Below the pieces are notes generated by a model. It made no database searches and was not told the DNA's origin. It saw only the letters and a program-made list of their open reading frames with translations. From Streptomyces griseus subsp. griseus (GTDB lineage Bacteria > Actinomycetota > Actinomycetes > Streptomycetales > Streptomycetaceae): a stretch of 11,214 nucleotides of DNA. Of the stretch, positions 7,357 through 11,214 are shown in pieces (the stretch's first letter is position 1; each line of letters starts with the position of its first letter). The DNA lies in contig NZ_JOJE01000082.1 of the NCBI RefSeq assembly GCF_000720255.1, forward strand, positions 1-11,214, in the 5' to 3' direction. The position numbers were made by a program, and so were the translations under genes.

Positions 7357-7578
7357 TGCGGAAACGGGACGTAGACCGTGTCGAGGTGCAGCTTCGGGTG
7401 CGCCGCTCGTGGACGCGGACGGTGCAGCTGAGGGACCTCACGCTCGCACAGCTCCCACTGCCCATGACCGTCCACGACGTCGTCCAGGGGCCACGAACCG
7501 CAAACCGATACCGCCCGATACGCCGGAGCAGTGCCGCCGTACCGGGAACGGTAACGAGCTTGTGATCACGCGCGCGGG
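7357..7578. other. Convergent spacer between LacI gene and GH62 fragment
   Basis: No gene is assigned. A plus-strand frame without stops reads VQLRVRRSWTRTVQL and LAQLPLPMTVHDVV with fairly high third-position G/C, and ends at TGA 7562-7564. It is under 60 codons from its first GTG, has no ribosome-binding site and matches nothing I know. Confidence 0.25.
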
Positions 7579-8108
7579 TCAGCGCTGCAGCGTGAGGAGA
7601 CCCGGCCGGTACGGCAGTTGTACGTAGGGGGTGCCCGACGGTGTGTTGGGGGACAGGCCCTGGTAGAGGAACTGAAGGTTGCAGGGGTCGATGGTCATGG
7701 TCTGGTCGGGGTTGTTGCGGACCAGGTCACCGTGGCTGATGTCGTTGGTCCAGGTGGCACCGCTGTTGGCCTTGCCGGCGAAGGGGTTGCTCTCGGTGGC
7801 GGCCCGCGGGGTCCACGGACCGTTCAAGCTGGAGGCCGTGAACGAGCGGAAGAAGCGCTGCTCATTCGCACCCCGAGCCTCGACGATCATGAGGTACTGG
7901 TTCTGGCCCTGGACCTTGTAGGCCTGCGGCGCCTCGAACAGGTTCTTCACCGTGTCGCTCATGACCGTCGTGTACGACGAGCCGAAGCTGCCCGGGAAGT
8001 TCCCGATCGGCATGGTCGACTTGTAGATCTCGCCGTTATCACCGGCGAAGAACATGTACATGTTCTGATCGTCGGCGATCAGGGTCGGGTCGATCGCGGT
8101 CAGTGGGT
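7579..8108 (-). pseudogene. GH62 alpha-L-arabinofuranosidase, 3' fragment
   Basis: About 176 residues of the C-terminal half of a GH62 catalytic domain remain, of about 300 in the intact domain. They start near [14 protein letters not shown] and run through [57 protein letters not shown] and CNLQFLYQG to the terminal LLTLQR. By family knowledge, the Asp of AIDPTL and the Glu of LFEAP, 52 residues apart, are the pKa-modulating and acid residues. The general-base Asp lies about 100 residues upstream in the missing half. The secretion signal and any carbohydrate-binding module are also gone. The intact enzyme is secreted and strips arabinose side chains from arabinoxylan. The break is at about 8103-8115, where the DNA changes to an unrelated sequence. 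It converges on the LacI gene. Confidence 0.9.
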
Positions 8109-8249
8109 TTCCGCCCGGCAGCCCGGGCGGAGATCCCACAAGGTGGTTTGGATCTCGTCGCCCAGCCCTGGAAGCCCCGCGGGTCCAGACAGGGCGGCTC
8201 CACTCACGCTGCAGCCGACGTCCTGGACGCCCGGCGAAAGGTGTGTCAT
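8100..8249 (-). CDS. Small ORF of unknown function, possibly a truncated gene start
   Basis: This frame of 49 codons opens with ATG at 8249. It is preceded by a good ribosome-binding site (AGGAG, 7 nt spacing) and ends at TGA 8100-8102, inside the GH62 fragment. The protein begins [20 protein letters not shown] and includes [14 protein letters not shown]; it has no signal peptide or membrane helix. The good start signals and abrupt overlap with the GH62 break suggest the 5' end of a different gene joined to GH62 DNA by a deletion. I do not recognise it. It could also be a chance frame. Confidence 0.3.
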   Translation of the reverse strand: MTHLSPGVQDVGCSVSGAALSGPAGLPGLGDEIQTTLWDLRPGCRAETH

Positions 8250-8325
8250 CGCCCTGCTCCTGCGGCATCTTGTGGTTCGCGGTCGCGCCTCCGGCATGGC
8301 GCACCGAGCCGTGGCAACGGCTGAA

Positions 8326-8365
8326 GCCCGGACGCCGCGCCGGTGATCCGGGACGGCGTCCGGGC
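8326..8365. terminator. Strong hairpin downstream of the DUF2180 gene
   Basis: GCCCGGACGCCG (8326-8337) and CGGCGTCCGGGC (8354-8365) form a perfect 12-bp stem with a 16-nt loop. It lies about 75 bp after the DUF2180 stop and before the small ORF start, so it probably ends the DUF2180 transcript. Confidence 0.7.
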
Positions 8366-8440
8366 AGGCCAAGAACGCATGCTCAAACTGACAGCGCGCA
8401 ATCGACGACCGGTGAAGCGGTGATAAGCGCACCATGCGGG

Positions 8441-8650
8441 TCAGTGCGCCGTCTCGGCCATGTCGCAGGTGTGGCATACCACCCTGCGTGCCGGGATACG
8501 GCCGTACGAAGCGCCCATGCCGATCGGGCGGGTGACCTGTACCTGACGTACGCGGGCGTGGTTCTCGCAGGTGGCCAAGCCGCAGCGCGAACACACACCG
8601 ATGCCGGTGGTGTCGTTGCGCGCCTCCTGGAGGCAGTCGTAGCACCTCAT
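8441..8650 (-). CDS. DUF2180 family zinc-ribbon protein
   Basis: The 69-residue cytosolic protein is rich in metal-ligand pairs: C3-x2-C6 (MRCYDC), C20-x2-C23 (CSRC), C28-x2-H31 (CENH) and C59-x2-C62 (CHTC). The layout, with AMGS-like GMGAS and ARRVVCHTC near the end, is that of DUF2180, a small family common in actinobacteria whose function is unknown. It probably binds two zinc ions. The start at 8650 is chosen because GGAG (plus-strand 8657-8660) lies 6 nt before this ATG and the family begins with MRCYDC. The in-frame extension upstream to 8725 is not supported. It has its own promoter with an overlapping palindrome (next entry) and a hairpin terminator downstream. It looks intact and is transcribed alone. 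Confidence 0.88.
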   Translation of the reverse strand: MRCYDCLQEARNDTTGIGVCSRCGLATCENHARVRQVQVTRPIGMGASYGRIPARRVVCHTCDMAETAH

Positions 8651-8742
8651 GTCCAACTCCGATTTCAGTAGGGGCCGGGCGTGGCGGCCAACCAGCGCGA
8701 ACAAACCCACCCAAGCCGCACACACCTACTCAAGGAGCTTGA

Positions 8743-8777
8743 AAAGTATGGCCCAGTTTAGACTTTGTCAAGTCTAA
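8743..8777 (-). promoter_or_regulatory. DUF2180 promoter with a perfect palindromic operator over the -35 box
   Basis: On the minus strand, TTGACA (plus 8766-8771) is followed after exactly 17 nt by TACTTT (plus 8743-8748), a strong housekeeping-type promoter. The -35 lies inside a perfect palindrome: TTAGACTT (8758-8765), 4-nt spacer, AAGTCTAA (8770-8777). A dimeric repressor bound there would block RNA polymerase. The predicted start near 8735 leaves about 85 nt of leader before the ATG. The A/T-rich palindrome in a GC-rich genome supports a real operator. Its regulator is unknown; a Fur/PerR-like or MarR-like factor is possible. Confidence 0.7.
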
Positions 8778-9898
8778 GACTCTATCGCGATCGTATGGCC
8801 AATCGCGATGCGGCGAAGCAGCTTGACCTGACCATCAGTCAGAGTTCGCTGTGCAGAGGAGCGGTGGCGCCGTCCGCGTCCCCGCGCCTCGCGACCCGCG
8901 CTCCAGGCCGAGTCACCGTTGAACGTCGGCACGGTGCGGACAGCGCCGCCGGGGTGCAACTCCGGCCCGTCCACCAGGAGCGCTGAGGCCGACGAGTCGC
9001 CCGCGGCTTCAGGAACCGTGCCGACCAACGGTTACGTGTGCGCCTCGCCGGCGGCGGTCGACTTTGGCCAACGGTGGGCCGGTAACCGCGAGACTCTGGG
9101 CACGGGCACCTCGTTGGCCTCGGAGGCACCCAGAACTCCGCGCAGCCTCTTGATCCGGGTTCGGGAAGATCCGGCTGCCGGCGCTGGTGGAGCGCGGGAC
9201 GTGCCGTGTTCCAGGCTGCGTTCGCTCACGGGTCGTCACCGAGCAGAAACTCGCCAGCCGTCTGCCGGGAGCCCTGCCGGGCCAGGCATGCCGCTGCCGG
9301 CGGACCGGAGCTCTTCCGGATTTCCACGGTGACTCGCCGCCACGGCGACGGGCGTCGACCTGTTGTGACAGGTCAAGAGCGCCGTGGTGCCGCCGGCGCG
9401 TTCGGTTCTGGAAGACGCTCCCGCCTCGCCCGGATAAGGGCCGCGCCACGTATCGCCGCGATGACCCGCAGGCAGGTGATGTCCGAGCGGGTGGTGGAAC
9501 CGTTGATGACGGTGACCTGCCTGGACGGCACCAGCCGCACCGAGCTGTACCGCTTCGCGTCCACCCCGCAGGATGAGGTTTCCTTTTCCGCACGGGAGAC
9601 GGCGGTCTCGTGTGCGCGCAGGTGGAGGATTGAATCCACGGAGGAATCCACGGAGGACACAAGGCCGCAACGACCCGCCGTTTCCGGAAGAACGGACCCG
9701 CCCGCGCAGCTTCCCCCGCAGCCGTGAACGCCCCGTCGCCCCCTGACCCGTCCCACCGTGCCGGTGACCGGCAACCCTCACCCAAGATCCACTACAAGGT
9801 CACGGTGCCAGTGCGGGCTCGATCCTCGACTTCGAGGCATTGGTCTACGACGGCACCGTGGCGAGCGGGCTTGGACACTTCACGCAGGCGGCACGGCC
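8778..9898. other. About 1.1 kb with no recognisable gene
   Basis: Several long frames overlap on both strands but none shows a known domain or ribosome-binding site. Short stretches have coding-like third positions. One is plus-strand 9475-9605 (SERVVEPLMTVTCLDG, then TSRTELYRFASTPQDEVSF). Another is minus-strand about 8900-9028 (LLVDGPELHPGGAVRTVP, TFNGDSAW). The third is plus-strand 9775-9890, where KIHYKVTVP in one frame and GSILDFEALVYDGTVASGLG in the next suggest a frameshifted remnant. These may be scraps of deleted genes. A 12-bp tandem repeat lies at 9632-9655. Confidence 0.4.
9632..9655. repeat. 12-bp perfect tandem duplication
   Basis: GAATCCACGGAG occurs twice in direct succession (9632-9643 and 9644-9655). 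In one plus-strand frame it encodes ESTEESTE. It is likely a small replication-slippage duplication. Confidence 0.8.
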
Positions 9899-10545
9899 TC
9901 ATGCAGGCCGGGGCGTGGGTTCCCCCGGATCTCCCGTCTGGGCTCGCAGCCCCATGGGGAAATGGGCAGCCAGTTCCTGGCGGAACGCGTCCGTGTCGCC
10001 TTCCAGGGCAACCGCGGCCAACCTCTCGTGCTCGACGACCAATTGATGCGGGTCGTCGCTGTACGTGCGGTGATCGACGCTGAGGTGGAGGCGCAGCTTG
10101 GTCTCCCAGCCGTGCCAGAGACTCTGCAGGACGCCGTGCTCCGAGAGGTCGTAGAAGAGCCTGTGGAAGCGAAGGTGCGCGTCGATGCTGGCCGGGATGT
10201 CGTCCTTCTCCATTGCCCGGCGGAGATCCTCGACGGTTTGCAGCAACCGCGCCCGCTCAGGACCGCGCAGCGCTTCGGCCGAGAGCTCGGCGGCGTACGG
10301 TTCGACACGCAGCCGGACCGAGTCGATCTCGGCGACCTCACGAGCGCTCACCTCTACGACGAACGCCCCGCGGTAAGGGATCTTTACGACGAGCCCTTCT
10401 TCCTCCAGCTTGGTCAGCGCCTCGCGCAGCGGGGACCGGCTGATCCCGAGATCTGTGGCGATGTGCGCCTCGCGCAGCTGGCCACCAATCACGGCGCCTA
10501 CATGGTCGGCTACACCCTGCTGCAGGTCGCTGTGAGTTCGGTGAC
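9899..10545 (-). pseudogene. GntR-family regulator with FCD domain, damaged N-terminus
   Basis: The winged helix is partly present: GGQLREAHIATDLGISRSPL, REALTKLEEEGLV, KIPYRGAFVVEV. The helical FCD ligand domain is complete (AREVAEIDSVRLRVEPYAA, ASIDAHLRFHRLFYDL, LVVEHERLAAVALEGD, AAHFPMG), with the Asp/His residues that bind metal in this family. The stop is at 9899-9901. The start is the problem. GVADHVGAVI runs straight into GGQLREA, lacking about 10 residues of the usual linker. TELTATCSRV, which should lead into ADHV, is in another frame, consistent with a 2-base insertion at about 10508-10515. No ATG/GTG with a ribosome-binding site begins the frame; GTG at 10492 would give a protein lacking helix 1. 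Such regulators usually repress a divergent catabolic operon, here the HAD gene. Probably nonfunctional, though a truncated product is possible. Confidence 0.75.
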
Positions 10546-10614
10546 CTGCCCGGTCCCGTGGTGATGAGCGAGGGGAGCGCGGCGGCCCGTGGCTCGGCGC
10601 CGACCGTTCGGCCT

Positions 10615-10765
10615 TCACTCCCGGGCTGCTTCCATGACCCACACCCGCACGGACGCCGTTCGGGCCGGGTGTCGCCGAGGAGGGTGGCGATGTCGGTGAT
10701 CCGTCCGTGGTCGAGCCGATGCTCGCCGCGCTCGAAGCAGCGGTCCACGTACACCTTGTTCTGCT
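10615..10765 (-). pseudogene. Unidentified coding-like remnant
   Basis: The minus-strand frame QQNKVYVDRCFERGEHRLD then HGRITDIATLLGDT has strong third-position G/C bias. It continues after a shift at about 10650-10665 as SVRVWVMEAARE followed by TGA (10615-10617). It looks like the last 50 codons of a protein with one indel. I cannot name the family, and the 5' part is missing: upstream is the HAD promoter region. Confidence 0.3.
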
Positions 10766-10793
10766 GAAGGCGCGCAGCCGGGGCTGAGGGTTG

Positions 10794-10850
10794 TTGACAG
10801 CCGATACCAATTTGGTCGACAATCGACCACCAGATGGTCGACAATCGACC
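10794..10850 (+). promoter_or_regulatory. HAD gene promoter with two identical operator copies
   Basis: GGTCGACAATCGACC occurs at 10814-10828 and again at 10836-10850, 22 bp apart, about two helical turns. Each is a 6-3-6 inverted repeat (GGTCGA, TCGACC) and, with its 5' flanking T, starts TGGTCGA, resembling operators of GntR/FCD regulators. TTGACA at 10794-10799 with GACAAT at 10818-10823 (18-nt spacing) is a plausible promoter overlapped by the first copy. The second copy lies within the likely transcribed leader, 41 bp before the start codon. Confidence 0.7.
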
Positions 10851-10891
10851 GGAGCGGTCCAGGCTGCTCCGCTGAAGCACCAGGAGGACTC

Positions 10892-11214
10892 ATGGGATTC
10901 GATGCCAAGCCCAAGTTCGTGACGTTCGACATGAACGGAACGCTGATCAAGTTCAGCATCAACGACACGATGCGTGAGGTCCTGGGTGACCGACTGCCGG
11001 CCGAGGTCGCCGATGAGTTCCTGCGGATCTGCAAGGCGTACCGGATCGACGAGTGCACGGGCGCGTACCAGCCGTTCCACCAGGTCGTCGCGCGTTCCAT
11101 GGAACGCGCGTTGCGCAAGGTCGGTCTCGAGTACCGCGAGGACGAGGCGCGGGCGGTGTACGACCGCATCCCCACCTGGGGCCCGTACCCCGGTGTCACC
11201 GAGGCGCTGAACCG
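10892..11214 (+). CDS. HAD-superfamily hydrolase, haloacid dehalogenase type II-like (3' end outside window)
   Basis: The first 107 codons and two bases are present. ATG at 10892 follows AGGAGG with 4-nt spacing, a strong site. The protein starts MGFDAKPKFVTFDMNGTL: D13 is the HAD nucleophile, and the second motif residue is N15 where phosphatases have Asp and classical 2-haloacid dehalogenases have Tyr. A helical cap follows (REVLGDRLPAEVADEFLRI, AYRIDE with R51 as a possible halide/carboxylate contact, then FHQVVARSMERAL). PTWGPYPGVTEAL marks the return to the core. By memory this matches proteins called haloacid dehalogenase type II in Streptomyces. True substrates are unknown, and motifs II-IV are outside the window. 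It is divergent from the damaged FCD regulator. Confidence 0.85.
   Translation, partial: MGFDAKPKFVTFDMNGTLIKFSINDTMREVLGDRLPAEVADEFLRICKAYRIDECTGAYQPFHQVVARSMERALRKVGLEYREDEARAVYDRIPTWGPYPGVTEALN

Noticed and set aside
9632..9655. Possible CRISPR-like or regulatory repeat
   Set aside because: Only two adjacent 12-bp copies without spacers; simplest as a slippage duplication.
9009..9785. 258-codon minus-strand ORF
   Set aside because: Arg/Pro/Ser-rich with no domain, overlapped by equally long frames on both strands; no start signals.
10546..11080. In-frame upstream extension of the FCD regulator across the HAD gene start
   Set aside because: It is antisense to the HAD coding sequence and its promoter and has no family similarity; the open frame results from high GC content.
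1..11214. Insertion sequence or phage as the cause of the rearrangements
   Set aside because: No transposase, integrase or flanking target duplications were seen at any of the breakpoints.

Overview
The window is high-GC DNA with strong G/C third-position bias and protein families typical of the genus Streptomyces or a close relative. No phage, plasmid, rRNA, tRNA, IS or CRISPR signature was seen. The main character of the window is gene decay. A few well-preserved genes (trpC, an amino-acid permease, a LacI-type regulator, a DUF2180 zinc-ribbon protein, and the start of a HAD dehalogenase-like gene) sit among at least six clearly broken genes.

Left part (1-1950): the 3' end of an aspA-type aspartate ammonia-lyase is followed by a wrecked ferric-reductase-like flavoprotein gene. 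Within that gene a piece of about 120 bp reads correctly only on the opposite strand. Next comes a complete stand-alone trpC and a strong hairpin that can end transcription from both sides.

Middle left (1950-5340): on the minus strand, a broken YtcJ-type amidohydrolase is followed by an intact APC-family permease, forming what was probably a catabolic uptake/hydrolysis operon. The amidohydrolase has lost its N-terminus exactly where a plus-strand metallo-beta-lactamase-fold hydrolase has lost its own N-terminus. A deletion therefore appears to have removed the shared divergent promoter region and fused the two genes head to head.

Middle right (5340-8110): remnants of an MMPL/RND exporter (minus) lie next to a complex hairpin, then an intact LacI-family regulator with nested inverted repeats just upstream. 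A 3' fragment of a GH62 alpha-L-arabinofuranosidase converges on it. The LacI gene may once have controlled hemicellulose use, but this is inference from proximity.

Right part (8100-11214): a DUF2180 gene has a near-ideal promoter whose -35 box lies inside a perfect 8-4-8 palindrome. About 1.1 kb follows with no convincing gene. Then come an N-terminally damaged GntR/FCD regulator and, divergent from it, the first 107 codons of a HAD dehalogenase-like gene preceded by two copies of a GntR-like operator. If the broken regulator was the cognate repressor, the HAD gene is now an orphan target.

No clearly new multi-gene system was found. The most unusual observations are the inverted exon-like block in the flavoprotein pseudogene, the head-to-head double truncation, the palindromic DUF2180 promoter and the orphaned tandem operators.
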